Numbered from the stretch's first letter, positions 43,466 to 53,300 are shown. The stretch: 64,000 nucleotides of DNA from Nannocystis sp. RBIL2 (GCF_026626745.1 NZ_JAPNJW010000002.1:5108151-5172150); one strand, 5' to 3'. Notes: generated from the letters alone by a model not told the origin. Numbers and translations: made by a program.

Positions 43466-44371
43466 GTGCCCGGCGGCGACGTCGCGGCCGCCCTCGCGGC
43501 TGCCCCGTTGACCCTCGCCCTGGCCGGCCGCGCCCCCGAGCCGCACGCCGCTCTCGGCCTCGCCTACAACAACCTCGGCGCCGTCCACGACGCCCGCGGC
43601 GACCGGACCGCCGCCGCCGCCGCGACCGCGCGCGCCCTCGTCGAGATGACCGCCTCGCCGCAGCAGGACCCGCTCGAGCTCGGCAACGCGATGTTCAACG
43701 CCGCCATGACCACCGCGGACGACGGCGAGCGCCGCACCCGGCTCCGCGGCGCAGTCGCGCAGTTCACCGACCAGCTCGGCCCGGGCCACCGCATGACCCT
43801 CGACCGCCAGCAATTGCGCGCCCAGTACGAGCCCGACCCGCGCGACGCCCTCGCGGTGCTGACCGACACCTGCCCGCGCTACCTCGAGCTCGCCCGCGGC
43901 GACGCCGTGTACTGCAGCGAGTGCTGGCACGACCTGGCCCACTTCGCCGCCCTGCTCGGCGAATCACGGCAGTCGACCGCCGCCCTGGCACGCATCGCCG
44001 ACTGCCGCCGCGGCGCCGAACCCGGCCCCGCCGACGCGCTGCTGCACGCCAAGACGACCGCGCTCGCCGCCTTGCTCGCGGGCGACGGCGCCGCGGCGCT
44101 GGCCGCCGCCGACGCGGCCCTGCGGGTGACCGACGGCCTGCGCGAGTACGCGTGGATCGACCGCGAAGTCGCCCAGGCCGAGATGCTGCGGGGCCGGGCC
44201 CTCATCCAAGTCGGCCGCCCCGCCGAGGCGATCGCCCCGCTCGAGCGCGCGAGCGAATTTTTAAAAAGGGAGCGCGCCAGCCGACCGGCGCTCCTGCCGA
44301 TGCTATGGCTGGAGCGCACCCGCGAGGACCTCGCTACCGCCCGCGCCGCCGCGACCGGCTCGCCGCGATGA
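43466..44371 (+). CDS. TPR-like protein, apparently lacking its N-terminus
   Basis: The 301-aa product from GTG 43466 contains helical pairs like tetratricopeptide repeats: ALGLAYNNLGAVHDARGDRTAA, HDLAHFAALLGESRQSTAAL, ALLAGDGAAALAAADAALRV and MLRGRALIQVGRPAEAIAPLE. Such repeats usually form the tail of long myxobacterial Ser/Thr kinases. Here the frame upstream of the GTG remains protein-like (EAHARKLYLDG) only back to a TAG near 43425, so the head seems lost or lies in another frame. The start is therefore uncertain. It contains a TTT TTA AAA run at 44258, unusual for this DNA. Confidence 0.6.
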   Translation: MPGGDVAAALAAAPLTLALAGRAPEPHAALGLAYNNLGAVHDARGDRTAAAAATARALVEMTASPQQDPLELGNAMFNAAMTTADDGERRTRLRGAVAQFTDQLGPGHRMTLDRQQLRAQYEPDPRDALAVLTDTCPRYLELARGDAVYCSECWHDLAHFAALLGESRQSTAALARIADCRRGAEPGPADALLHAKTTALAALLAGDGAAALAAADAALRVTDGLREYAWIDREVAQAEMLRGRALIQVGRPAEAIAPLERASEFLKRERASRPALLPMLWLERTREDLATARAAATGSPR

Positions 44372-44583
44372 TCCGGCCCTGGGACCTCCCGCAATACGAC
44401 GAGCCCGCTCGCGCCCATGAGTCACGGAAGCGCCGGGCGCGTGGCAATGCTGCGAGCCGAATCACCGACCGGCCGAGCCGACTGATTGGCGCCGCTCCCT
44501 GCGAGCATCGACACACGGGCCACGGCGCTGGCCCGTACAGGTAGATCTCCAAGCCGATCGACCGCGGAGGTGCCCGGACCTCA

Positions 44584-44730
44584 TCAGCCGTAACAAGTCA
44601 CCCGGCCATTCTGCGAAGTATAACTACCGGCGCAGGAGGCGAAGCACTGATTGTCGCAACAGAAGCTCTCACCGTCCTTCGGACCCGTGCACCCACTGGC
44701 CGTCCAGAGCGCAGGTGGAGCGGCGGGCAT
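44584..44730 (-). CDS. Six-cysteine mini-protein (48 aa)
   Basis: ATG 44730 opens a 48-residue ORF: MPAAPPALWTASGCTGPKDG, then ESFCCDNQCFASCAGS, then a short end with VTCYG. Cys spacing is C-x9-CC-x3-C-x3-C-x12-C, reminiscent of knottin-like disulfide folds. A stop codon directly precedes the ATG, and there is no signal peptide or good ribosome site. It may be the surviving end of a larger Cys-rich secreted gene whose front has decayed, or a true small peptide. Confidence 0.35.
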   Translation of the reverse strand: MPAAPPALWTASGCTGPKDGESFCCDNQCFASCAGSYTSQNGRVTCYG

Positions 44731-44966
44731 CTATTCGCGCATGAGATTGATTGAACGTCGGTGTGGCGCGCGGCGCGAGGAACTGCAAGGCCAGGCTTGG
44801 CAATCGCCGTGCCGACTCGGTGCGGGCGCGAATCGTCGTGGGGGCAGGGCGGGAGATCGCCGGACACCGTGACAGGCCGCGCTGCCCGCAGGGGCAGGAT
44901 GCGTTGGCCCCCTGGGGCCAGCGCGCGCTCCTCCCCACCTCGGGGCGGCGCTCGAAGAGCCCCTCA

Positions 44967-45034
44967 GCTGAGCGCGCCCGGCCTCCGCTTCGGCCGGACA
45001 CGCCACGCAGGCCCATGCACTGTCATCGTCGCCG
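44967..45034. repeat. Direct repeat, left copy
   Basis: Reads through GCGCGCCCGGCCTCCGC, CGGCCGGACACGCCACGCAGG and TGCACTGTCATCGTCGCC. A matching copy lies at 45606-45676, so the pair flanks the small membrane protein gene at 45055-45426. Orientation is the same in both. Confidence 0.65.
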
Positions 45035-45054
45035 GCGCCCCGCCGCCGCCGAGC

Positions 45055-45426
45055 CTACGGCAACGCCACCCCTGCGATCACCACCAGCACCAGCACGTAG
45101 AGCGCCGCGCTGACCAGCGCCCCGAGGTAATGCGCCGCCCGCTGCCGGCGGGGGAACAGCCGCGGGATCGCGAACGGGTGCAGCGCCCAGGCGACCCCCG
45201 CGATCGTGAACGCCACGATCCACTTCGGGTGCGTCAGCCCGTACGTCAGCATGTGCGCGACGAGCAGGAGCCCCACGGCCGGCGGCCCCGCGCACAGGCA
45301 GTGGATGACCAGCGCAGCCCTGCCACGCCCGCACAGGACCCCCACCAGGCCCACCAGCGCCCCGAGGACCAGCCCCACCGCGGTGAGCACGAGGACGGCG
45401 TCGCTGGTGGGGAAAGTTTGGAGCAT
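45055..45426 (-). CDS. Small polytopic membrane protein
   Basis: The 123-aa product has four hydrophobic segments: AVLVLTAVGLVLGALVGLVG, AALVIHCLCAGPPAVGLLLV, IVAFTIAGVAWALHPFAI and GALVSAALYVLVLVVIAGVA. Short loops carry Arg pairs (GRGRAAL, RRQRAAH), consistent with the inside-positive rule. Function unknown. It is bracketed by a direct repeat of about 68 bp, as a mobile or duplicated cassette would be. Confidence 0.7.
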   Translation of the reverse strand: MLQTFPTSDAVLVLTAVGLVLGALVGLVGVLCGRGRAALVIHCLCAGPPAVGLLLVAHMLTYGLTHPKWIVAFTIAGVAWALHPFAIPRLFPRRQRAAHYLGALVSAALYVLVLVVIAGVALP

Positions 45427-45605
45427 GGCCGAGCATGCGCGAACCGCCCCCCGCCTTCAACCGCGCGCCGGTCGACCGGGCCTCGCGCTCCCCGCCCCCA
45501 CCCGTGAGGCCCACGAGCCTCCCTTCACCCGCCACGCCACGCGCCGATGGACTCGCCCCGCGCCGCAATCATGGCACCACGCAATCACGCCACTGCAGGA
45601 GCGCC

Positions 45606-45676
45606 TGACCCGAGCGCGCCCGACCTCCGCAACGGCCGGACGCGCCACGCAGGAATATGCACTGTCATCTTCGCCC
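45606..45676. repeat. Direct repeat, right copy
   Basis: Reads GCGCGCCCGACCTCCGC, CGGCCGGACGCGCCACGCAGG and TGCACTGTCATCTTCGCC, matching the left copy at 44967-45034 except for scattered changes. No transposase or integrase is near. Confidence 0.65.
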
Positions 45677-45736
45677 CCCACCCGTGAGCCGCCGCGGCCT
45701 CTGGCGAATCGCCGGGCCGCGAGTTATCACCGCGCG

Positions 45737-46498
45737 ATGCGACGACGCGTCGAACCTGCCATGTGTACATTCGCGCTCCTGCTCGCCTGCGGCGACCCCA
45801 CCGGCGCCTCCACCGAGAATGCCAGCGAGACCTCCGCCGCGAGCACCGACGCGACCGCGGCCACGAGCGAGGCGGCGAGCACCGACGAGACCACCAGCGC
45901 GGGCCAGTCCTCCACCAGCGACGCCGCGACCGACGCGAACACCGACACCACCACCTCGACGAGCACCACCGCCGAGCCGACCAGCGGCGAAACGCCGCTC
46001 ACCACCGACGACGCCACCACCACCGGCGGCGACTCCACGATCACCACCACTTCCTCGGATACGACCACCGGCACCACCGGCGCCCCGACGCAACCGCTTA
46101 CCCAGGCGTGGTGGGTCGACGGCAACAACCTGCAGATTCGCGTCATCCAGCGGGACGACGACGCCGGCCTGTGCCGCGGCTTCATCCTCGAGGCGCTCGC
46201 CAACGGCGGCTTCGACGACCCGAAGTACGAGCCCGTCGAGCAGCCGGACGAGTGGGGCGTCCGCGTCGTGTTCGTCCACCAGGACCTCGACGATTGCTTC
46301 GACCCCTACCTGTTCTTCCGCAAAGATCCCGCCTACGCCGACAGCGCCGCCGGCACAGTCACCTTCCACGACGTCGACCAGGACGGCAGGCCGGCCAGCG
46401 TCGACCTCGAGATCACCGGCCTCTACACGCCGGCCGCGCCGTGGGTCCCGGACGAGGACCTGTTCGCGGCCGCCGGCGTCGCCGTCGAGACCGGCTGA
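45737..46498 (+). CDS. Lipoprotein with long Thr/Ser tether
   Basis: From ATG 45737 the 253-aa product begins with MRRRVEPAMCTFALLLACGD; a second ATG at 45761 would give a minimal signal. After the lipidated Cys a tether of about 100 residues made almost wholly of Thr, Ser, Ala, Glu and Asp runs to residue 115. The folded part (about 120-253) has TQAWWVDGNNLQIRVIQRD, Cys in GLCRGF and DDCFDPYLFF, and strand-loop patterns. Unknown family; surface-exposed. Followed by a double hairpin. Confidence 0.75.
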   Translation: MRRRVEPAMCTFALLLACGDPTGASTENASETSAASTDATAATSEAASTDETTSAGQSSTSDAATDANTDTTTSTSTTAEPTSGETPLTTDDATTTGGDSTITTTSSDTTTGTTGAPTQPLTQAWWVDGNNLQIRVIQRDDDAGLCRGFILEALANGGFDDPKYEPVEQPDEWGVRVVFVHQDLDDCFDPYLFFRKDPAYADSAAGTVTFHDVDQDGRPASVDLEITGLYTPAAPWVPDEDLFAAAGVAVETG

Positions 46499-46521
46499 GG
46501 CCCGCGTCGACGCGGATTCCT

Positions 46522-46571
46522 CCTGTCCGAAAGGACAGGGACGACCGAACCTGCCTGTCCGCAAGGACAGG
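46522..46571. terminator. Twin GNRA-loop hairpins between convergent genes
   Basis: Two hairpins with identical seven-pair stems: CCTGTCC-GAAA-GGACAGG (46522-46539) and CCTGTCC-GCAA-GGACAGG (46554-46571). Both loops are GNRA tetraloops, the extra-stable kind in RNA. They lie between the lipoprotein ending at 46498 and the converging PAS-STAS gene ending at 46599, so a two-way terminator or RNA-end protector is likely. Confidence 0.6.
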
Positions 46572-46598
46572 CCTGTCTCGCCCCGCCGAGACTCCTCG

Positions 46599-47558
46599 TC
46601 AGGCCGGCCCGCGCCCGCGCTCGCCCTGCCTGGCGATGCAGTGCTGCAGCGCGTCGCGCAGGCGGGCCAGCACGGTCACGCGCGTCAGGTCGACGCCCAG
46701 CGCCACGATCGTCTGCGCGATCAGCGGGTGGATCCCCGTCAGGATGCCCTCCGCGCCGAGCAGGCGGATCGCCTGGATCATCCCGATCAGGTGGCTCGCG
46801 GTGCCGGTGTCGACCACCTCCACGCCGGTGAGGTCGAGGATCGCGAAGCGGGCCCGCGTGCGCGCGACCGCCTGCAGCAGGCTGTCCATGATCTCCGCGG
46901 TGCGCACGCTGTCGACCAGGCCCACGATCGGCAGCGTGATCACCCCGTCCCACACCTCGATGATCGGCGTCGAGAGCTCGCGGATCACCTCCTGCTGCGA
47001 TTCGATCAGCCGCAGCTTGCTCTCCAGCTCGGCGGTGCGCACCTGCACCGCCTCCTCGAGCCGGCAGTTCTGCTCGCGCAGATCCTCCTCGGTCTGCTTG
47101 AGCTCGCCGACGTGCAGGTGGATATGCACGACCTCCTCGACCGTCCCGTCGGCGCGCACCACCGGCGACATCGCCGAGGCCACCCACGCCGCCTGGCCCG
47201 CAGCCACCTTCTCGTTCTTCTGCGGGTCGTAGCGGATCGACGGCATCTGCGCCGAGTGCCCCTCGTGGAACACCCGCTCGACCAGCGGCATCATCCCGTG
47301 CGCTCGCACCTGCGGGTCCGCGAGCACGTTGTACGCCGCCACCTCGGCGGCGGTCACCCGCCACAGCTTCTCGTAGGCGCCGTTGACCGCGTCGCTGGTG
47401 CCGTCGGCGCGATAGACCTGGACGCTCACAGCGCTCGAGTCGATGAGCGCCCGGTAGCGTCGGGCCGCCACCTCGACCTCCGCCAATCGCCGGCGGAGCT
47501 CCTCGATCTCCTCCTGCGCCCGTTGCAACTGCATTGTAGGATCGCCCTGTGCCGCCAA
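46599..47558 (-). CDS. PAS-STAS regulator, RsbR-like
   Basis: The 319-aa product starts at TTG 47558 (GAGG six bases before) or ATG 47534. It has an N-terminal coiled coil (RAQEEIEELRRRLAEVEVAA), a PAS-like domain (about 35-155, VSVQVYRADGTSDAVNGAYEK), a second coiled coil, and a STAS domain (about 195-305) with TPIIEVWDGVITLPIVGLVD and FAILDLTGVEVVDTGTASHLI. In RsbR-family stressosome proteins, Thr residues around this DxT segment are phosphorylated by an RsbT-like kinase. No such kinase is nearby. A divergent paralogue follows at 48023. Confidence 0.9.
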   Translation of the reverse strand: MAAQGDPTMQLQRAQEEIEELRRRLAEVEVAARRYRALIDSSAVSVQVYRADGTSDAVNGAYEKLWRVTAAEVAAYNVLADPQVRAHGMMPLVERVFHEGHSAQMPSIRYDPQKNEKVAAGQAAWVASAMSPVVRADGTVEEVVHIHLHVGELKQTEEDLREQNCRLEEAVQVRTAELESKLRLIESQQEVIRELSTPIIEVWDGVITLPIVGLVDSVRTAEIMDSLLQAVARTRARFAILDLTGVEVVDTGTASHLIGMIQAIRLLGAEGILTGIHPLIAQTIVALGVDLTRVTVLARLRDALQHCIARQGERGRGPA

Positions 47559-48022
47559 AAGACCTCGCGGCGATGGTGGACGCTTGTCGCCGCTGGCGGA
47601 ATCTCCTCAAAGGCAGCCGCCGCGAATCCGGCGCCCGGCGCGTCGCGCTCCACGCATTGCGGCGGTGATACCGCCATTGCGCAGGTATGTTCATACATGG
47701 CGCGCCGGGAGATCGATCTGCCTCCCGGGACCCGCCGGTCGCCGACGAGTAGTCCCTGCGGTCCGCTTGGGACACATCGCCCCCGCTCGCGCCACAACCC
47801 GCCCGGGCCGCCGGAGCCATGCGTCGTCGCGGTGACGCCGGCGTCACCGACCGCGGACGGTGACTCGCCGCGGCGGGCGCCACGCCGCATTTCGCCAGGA
47901 TTGGCTCCTGGTGCGATGATTCCCGGCCCCTCCGCCCTCCGCCCAAAAAATCCCCGCAGTCGGCGCTCGCGGAGGCCGGCGAGCGCTTGTCCCTCGCCAT
48001 AACATCGTTTAATGTCCGCAGA
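47559..48022. other. Divergent promoter region of the PAS-STAS pair
   Basis: The 464-bp gap between the two regulators holds a hairpin GGCGGT-GAT-ACCGCC at 47661-47675 and an AT-containing GTATGTTCATAC element shortly after it (about 47684-47695). These may be control sites for one or both genes. No gene was supported in the gap. Confidence 0.4.
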
Positions 48023-48946
48023 ATGTCGGATGTCGACTCGCGGATCCACGAGATCGTCCGTCGCGTGCGCGGCATCGCCGACGCCGACGCCGGCGTCCCC
48101 GAGCCGATCGCCGCCCCCGGCGACGACGCGCTCGGGGAGCTCGAGCGCGAGATCAACCGGCTGATCCGCGCCTCCGACGCCCGCCTGCAGGAGCGGCTCT
48201 TGTTCGCGGTCGGGCCGGTCGTGGTGTTCCGCTGGCAGAACCGCGAGGGCTGGCCGATCGAGTACGTCTCGCCCAACGTCGCCAGCCTCACCGGCTATCC
48301 GCTCGACGAGATCGCCAGCGGCCGCCGCTCCTACGCCTCGCTCATCCACGAGGCCGACCTCCCGCGCGTATTCGAGGAGGTGACCACCAACAGCAAGGCC
48401 GGCGCCTCGTGGTTCGTCCACCAGCCGTACCGCCTGCTGCGCGCTGACGGCCGCGCGCTGTGGATCGCCGATTACACCGTGATCCTCCGCGACGACCGCG
48501 GCGAGATCACCCACTACTTCGGCTACATCATGGACATCACCGACCAGGTCGAGCAGATGTCGCGCCTGCAGGCCCAGGAGCAGGTGATCGAGCGCATCGG
48601 CAGCCCCGTCCTGCAGGTCGGCCGCGGGGTGCTCGCAGTGCCGGTGCTCGGCGGCCTGCACGGCGACCGCGCTGCCCGCATGACCGAGGACCTGCTGTCG
48701 GCGATCTCGCGCACCGGCGCCCGCACCGCCATCCTCGACCTCACCGGCCTGCTCGAGATCGACACCGCCACAGTCGAGTCGCTGCTGCGGACCAGCCGCG
48801 CCATCGGCCTGCTCGGCTGCCGCTGCGTGCTCTCGGGCATCTCCCCGCTGGTGGCGACGCTGATCGTCAAGCTCGGCCTCGAACCGCAGTCTTTGACGAC
48901 CGTGGCGACCCTGCAGGACGCGCTCGAGCTGGCGCTCCGGTCCTGA
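48023..48946 (+). CDS. PAS-STAS regulator, RsbR-like (paralogue)
   Basis: From ATG 48023 the product is 307 aa; a TTG at 47987 would add 12. The PAS domain (about 55-190) carries VVVFRWQNREGWPIEYVSPN and ends in the PAC-like HYFGYIMDITDQVE. The STAS domain (about 200-305) has SPVLQVGRGVLAVPVLGGLH and TAILDLTGLLEIDTATVESLL. It shares the layout of the divergent gene at 46599 but senses through a more typical PAS. Two such proteins could mix in one stressosome-like complex. Confidence 0.92.
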   Translation: MSDVDSRIHEIVRRVRGIADADAGVPEPIAAPGDDALGELEREINRLIRASDARLQERLLFAVGPVVVFRWQNREGWPIEYVSPNVASLTGYPLDEIASGRRSYASLIHEADLPRVFEEVTTNSKAGASWFVHQPYRLLRADGRALWIADYTVILRDDRGEITHYFGYIMDITDQVEQMSRLQAQEQVIERIGSPVLQVGRGVLAVPVLGGLHGDRAARMTEDLLSAISRTGARTAILDLTGLLEIDTATVESLLRTSRAIGLLGCRCVLSGISPLVATLIVKLGLEPQSLTTVATLQDALELALRS

Positions 48947-49027
48947 CGCGAATCACAGCACCTCTGATCACCGCGTCCCCGCTCGTGAATGTGGCCACCC
49001 CACATTCTCGACCGAAGCTCGTATCAG

Positions 49028-50311
49028 TCACCGATAATCGAACTCGCCGACCTCGACCACGCGCCGGACCTCGAGCTCCGCCAGGCGGGCGGCCACTGCC
49101 AGCTGCAGGTCGCGGAGGCGCATGTCGCGGACGCTGAGGCTCGCGTCCACCAGTTCGAACGCGCTCAGGCGGCCGTTCTGATAGCCGGCCTGGGCCTGCA
49201 GCTGCAGCGCGTCCGCGGCCCCGCGGCTCATCTCCACGTGGCGCAGCGACACCTCGTGGCGCTCGCGCGCCACCGCGTGCGTCGCCTGCAGCCGCTGCTC
49301 CGCCGCCAGCACCATCGTGCGCGCCGCGCTGTCGGCCGCGCGCACCTCCGCCCGCGCGCGGTCGATGAAGCCTTGCCCGCGCGACAGGATCGGCAGCGGG
49401 ATCGACACGCCTCCGCCGACGTCGATCTGCCCCGGTCCCTGGCCGAAGCCCGCCGCCACGCGCAGGCCGATGCCCGGGAACACCTCGCGGCGCGCCACCT
49501 TCACCCCCGCCCGCGCCCCCGCCACGCGGGCCTGCGCCGCTGCCAGATCGGGCCGCTCCGCCAGCATGCGCGCGCGCAGCTCGTCGTAGCCGTCCAGCCC
49601 GGGCCGCGCGAACAGATCGATCTGCGGCGCCCCGTGCAGCTGCGGCGCCAGCGGCCCGACCGCCACGTCGAGCTCGCCGCGCGCCTCCGTCACGCCCGCC
49701 TCGGCGCTGCGCATGTCCGCCTCGACCGCCATCACCTCGAGCGCGATCCGGGTCGCGTCGTACTTCGGCGTCACCCCGCCCGCCACCCGCGTGGCGACGA
49801 TGCGCTCGCTCTCCCGCAGGTCTTCGAGCGCGTCGCCGTGGATCTCCACCGCCTGGCGCGCGCCGGCCAGGGCGATCATCGCCCGCTCGACCTCGAGCTC
49901 GAGCCCTCGCAGCAGCCGCTGGCTGTCGGCCTCGACCGCTCGCTGCTCGTGCCGCGCCGCCTCGCCGCGCGCGTGCGGGACCCCGCTGAGCGGCAGCCAT
50001 TGACCCACCCCGACCACGAACGCGCCGACGCGATCGTAGGACGTCGAGCGCACGCCGAGGAAGTAGTCGGCGTTGACCACCGGGTTCTCCCACAGGCGCG
50101 CCGCCACTCGCGTCGCCGCCGCCGCGTCGACCCGCGCCGACGCGTAGTCGCGCAGCGGATGACCCTCGCGCATCGCCGCCTGCGCCTGCGCCAGGCTGAA
50201 GCCCGGCTCCCTCACGTCCGCCCGCGCGCGGGCCTCGACCGTCTCGCTCCGCGGCCCCTCGAGGGCCGCGACCGGCGTCGCCAGCCACGCCCCCAGCACC
50301 CACGCGATCAC
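49028..50311 (-). CDS. czcC: Outer membrane efflux protein, TolC/CzcC family
   Basis: The 427-aa product has a signal peptide (MIAWVLGAWLATPVAALEG) and two TolC-type repeats rich in coiled coil. Seen: SLAQAQAAMREGHPLRDYASA, the LWENPVVNADYFLG start of the first barrel strand pair, and the second copy ARMLAERPDLAAAQARVAGA. It forms the outer-membrane channel of the efflux pump encoded upstream. Its ATG overlaps the transporter stop (ATGA). It is the last gene of the three-gene operon. Usual length for CzcC-like proteins. Confidence 0.92.
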   Translation of the reverse strand: MIAWVLGAWLATPVAALEGPRSETVEARARADVREPGFSLAQAQAAMREGHPLRDYASARVDAAAATRVAARLWENPVVNADYFLGVRSTSYDRVGAFVVGVGQWLPLSGVPHARGEAARHEQRAVEADSQRLLRGLELEVERAMIALAGARQAVEIHGDALEDLRESERIVATRVAGGVTPKYDATRIALEVMAVEADMRSAEAGVTEARGELDVAVGPLAPQLHGAPQIDLFARPGLDGYDELRARMLAERPDLAAAQARVAGARAGVKVARREVFPGIGLRVAAGFGQGPGQIDVGGGVSIPLPILSRGQGFIDRARAEVRAADSAARTMVLAAEQRLQATHAVARERHEVSLRHVEMSRGAADALQLQAQAGYQNGRLSAFELVDASLSVRDMRLRDLQLAVAARLAELEVRRVVEVGEFDYR

Positions 50312-53300
50312 GGCTCGCCTCCTCCGCGCCGCGAATCACCGCCGTACAGCAGCGGCAGCAGCACCAGCATCACCGGCGTCGCCACCAGCAGCCCCGACAC
50401 GATCGCGATCGCAAACGGCCGCTGCGTCTCGCTGCCCATCGCGTGGCTGAGCGCCGCCGGCACCAGCCCGAGCAGCGCCAGCGCCGTCGTCAGCAGCACT
50501 GGGCGCAGGGCAGCGCGCGGCCCCTCGATCGCCGCCGGGCCGCCGCCCTCCGCCGCCGCGCGATCGATCGCCCCGCACAGCACCACCCCCGACAGCACGA
50601 CCTGCCCGAGCAGCGCGATGCAGCCGACCGCGCTGCTGACCGAGAACAGCTCGCCCGCCAGCCGCAGCCCCGCGACCGCGCCGAAGCACGCCAGCGGCAG
50701 GAACGCCGCGATGATCAGGGTCGGGCGCAGGCGGCCGAAGTTGAGGAACAGGATCCCGAGGATCGCCGCCAGCGCGGCCGGGAACGACAGCGCCAGCCGG
50801 CGCATCGCCCGGTCCTGATTCTTGAACTCGCCGCTCCACACCAGCTGCAGGCCCTCGGCCAGGGGCACCTCGCCGACCGCCGCCTGCGCCTCCTTCACGG
50901 TGCTGCCGAGGTCGCGGCCGCGGACGTTGAACTTGACCGCCACGAAGCGCGTGAAGTCCTCGCGCCAGATCGCCGCGCGCCCCGGCCCGAGCGAGATCGT
51001 CGCCACCTCGCCGAGAGTCACCCCGCGGTCCGGCTCCGACACCACCAGCCGGCGCAGCGCCGCCGGGTCGGCGCGCACGTCGTCCGGCAGGCGCAGGGCC
51101 ACCCCGTGGCGCCGCTCGCCGTCCCACACCTCCGTCGCCACCGCGCTGCCGAGCGCCACGCGGATCGTCGTCTGCACGTCCTCGACCGCCAGCCCGCGGC
51201 GCGCCAGCGCCTCGCGGTCGAGCTCGATGCGCAGCTGCGGCACGCTGCCGGCCTGGTACAGCGCCAGGTCGGCCACCCCCGGCACCGCCGCCAGGCGCTC
51301 GCGCAGCGCGTCCGCGGCCGTCGTCATCGCCGCCAGATCCTGGCCGCGGACCTTGAGCACGACCTGGCCGATGATCCCCGAGATCGTCTCGAACACGCGG
51401 TCGGTGATCGGCTGCGAGAAGTTGAGCTCGACCCCCGGCAGGTCGGCCAGGTGGGCGCGCAGCTCGGCCTCGAGGCTGCGGCGCGACGTCCCGCGGCGCC
51501 ACGCCGACTCGGGCGCCAGGTTGACGAAGAACTCGGCGTTGTTGGGCCCCTCGGCCTGGGTCGCGTCCTCGGGCCGGCCGATGTGCGTCAGCACGTCGGT
51601 GACCTCCGGCAGCCCCAGCATCGCCGCGCGCATGTCGGTGACGTGGCGGCGCGTCTCGTCGAGCGCGATCGTCGAGGGGAACACCGCGGTCACGTAGAAC
51701 CCGCCCTCGTTGAGCTCCGGCAGGAACTCGCTGCCGATCCCGCGGGCGTACAGGCCGAGGCCGACGGTCAGCGCCAGCAGCAGCCCCAGCGCGGCCCGGC
51801 GCAGCGCCAGCAGCCGGCCGAGCGCCGCCCCGTAGCCGCGCCCGAGCGCCGAGATCCACCGCGGCGGCGCCCCGTCGACCCGCCCGCGCAGCAGCGCCCG
51901 CTCGAGCGCCGGCACCACCAGCGCCGCCGACAGCAGCGCCCCGAGCAGCGCGAACCCGTAGGTGTAGGCCATCGGCGCGAAGATCCGGCCCTCGACCCGC
52001 TCGAGCGTGAAGATCGGGATCAGCGCGGCGATGATGATGAGCAGCGCCAGCGCGACCGCGCGGGCCACCCCGCCGGCCGCGGCCTCGATCACCGCCCCGC
52101 GCTCGCGCTGCGGCTGGTGGTGGATCGCGTGCAGGGTCGCCTCGAGCACCACGATCGCCCCGTCGACCAGGATCCCGAAGTCGATCGCGCCGAGCGAGAT
52201 CAGGTTGGCCGGCAGCCCCATCCAGCGCAGGCCGATGAACGCGGTCAGCATCGACAGCGGCACCACCACCGCGATGATCAGCACCCCGCGCCATGTCCGA
52301 AGGAACAGGTAGACGACCGCCAGGACCAGCAGCGCGCCCTCGAGCAGGTTCTTGCCGACGGTCCCGAGGGTCGCCTCGACCAGGGTCGTGCGGTCGTAGA
52401 ACGTGTCGATGCGGACGTCCTGCGGCAGCACCTCGCGGCCTAGCTCGTCGACCCGCGCGTGCAGGGCCTCCAGCACCACGCTCGGGTTCTCGCCGCGGCG
52501 CAGCAGCACGATCCCCTCGACCACCTCGTCGACCGCCCCGCGCCCCACGCTGCCGCGCCGCGGCGTCGAGCCCTCGACCAGCGTCGCCACGTCGCGCACG
52601 CGCACCGGCACCCCGCCCTGCTCGCGCACCACCGCCAGGCCGAGCTCGGTCGGCGAGTCGATCGCCCCCAGGCCGCGGACCACGAACTCCTGCGCGCCGA
52701 TGCCGACGTAGCCGCCTCCGGCGTTGGCGTTGCTGCGGGCCAGCGCGTCGTGGACCTCGGCCACCGACACGTCCGCGGTGGCCAGGCGCGCCGGGTCGAT
52801 GCGGACCTGGAACTGGCGCTCGAAGCCGCCGAACGTCACCACGTCGGCGACCCCCGGCACCGCCCGCAGGCGCCGCTCGACCACGAAGTCCTGCAGCGCC
52901 CGCAGCTCGCGGAGGCTGCGATCGCCGCGCAGCGTGTAGCGGTAGATCTGGCCGACCGGCGTCGCCTGCGGCCCCATCTCCGCCTCCGCGCCGGCCGGCA
53001 GCTCCGCCCCGCGCAGGCGATCGGCCACCAGAGTGCGCAGCTCGAAGTCCGACGTGCCCTCGGCGAACGTCAGGGTCACCAGCGACAGCCCGAACACCGA
53101 CACCGAGCGCAGGTCGATCAGGTGCGGCGTGCCGGCGAACGCTCGCTCGAGCTCGAGGGTCACCCGGCGCTCCACCTCCTCCGCCGCCTGGCCGGGGTAG
53201 ATCCCCACCACCTCGACCATCGGGTCGGTGACGTCCGGGAACGCCTCGATCGGCAGCTCGCGCAGCGCGGTCCACCCGTACAGCGCCAGCATCATCGCGC

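Noticed and set aside
50336..53275. Second very long minus-strand frame inside the RND transporter
   Set aside because: Arg/Gly/Ala-rich shadow; the other frame has all RND motifs.
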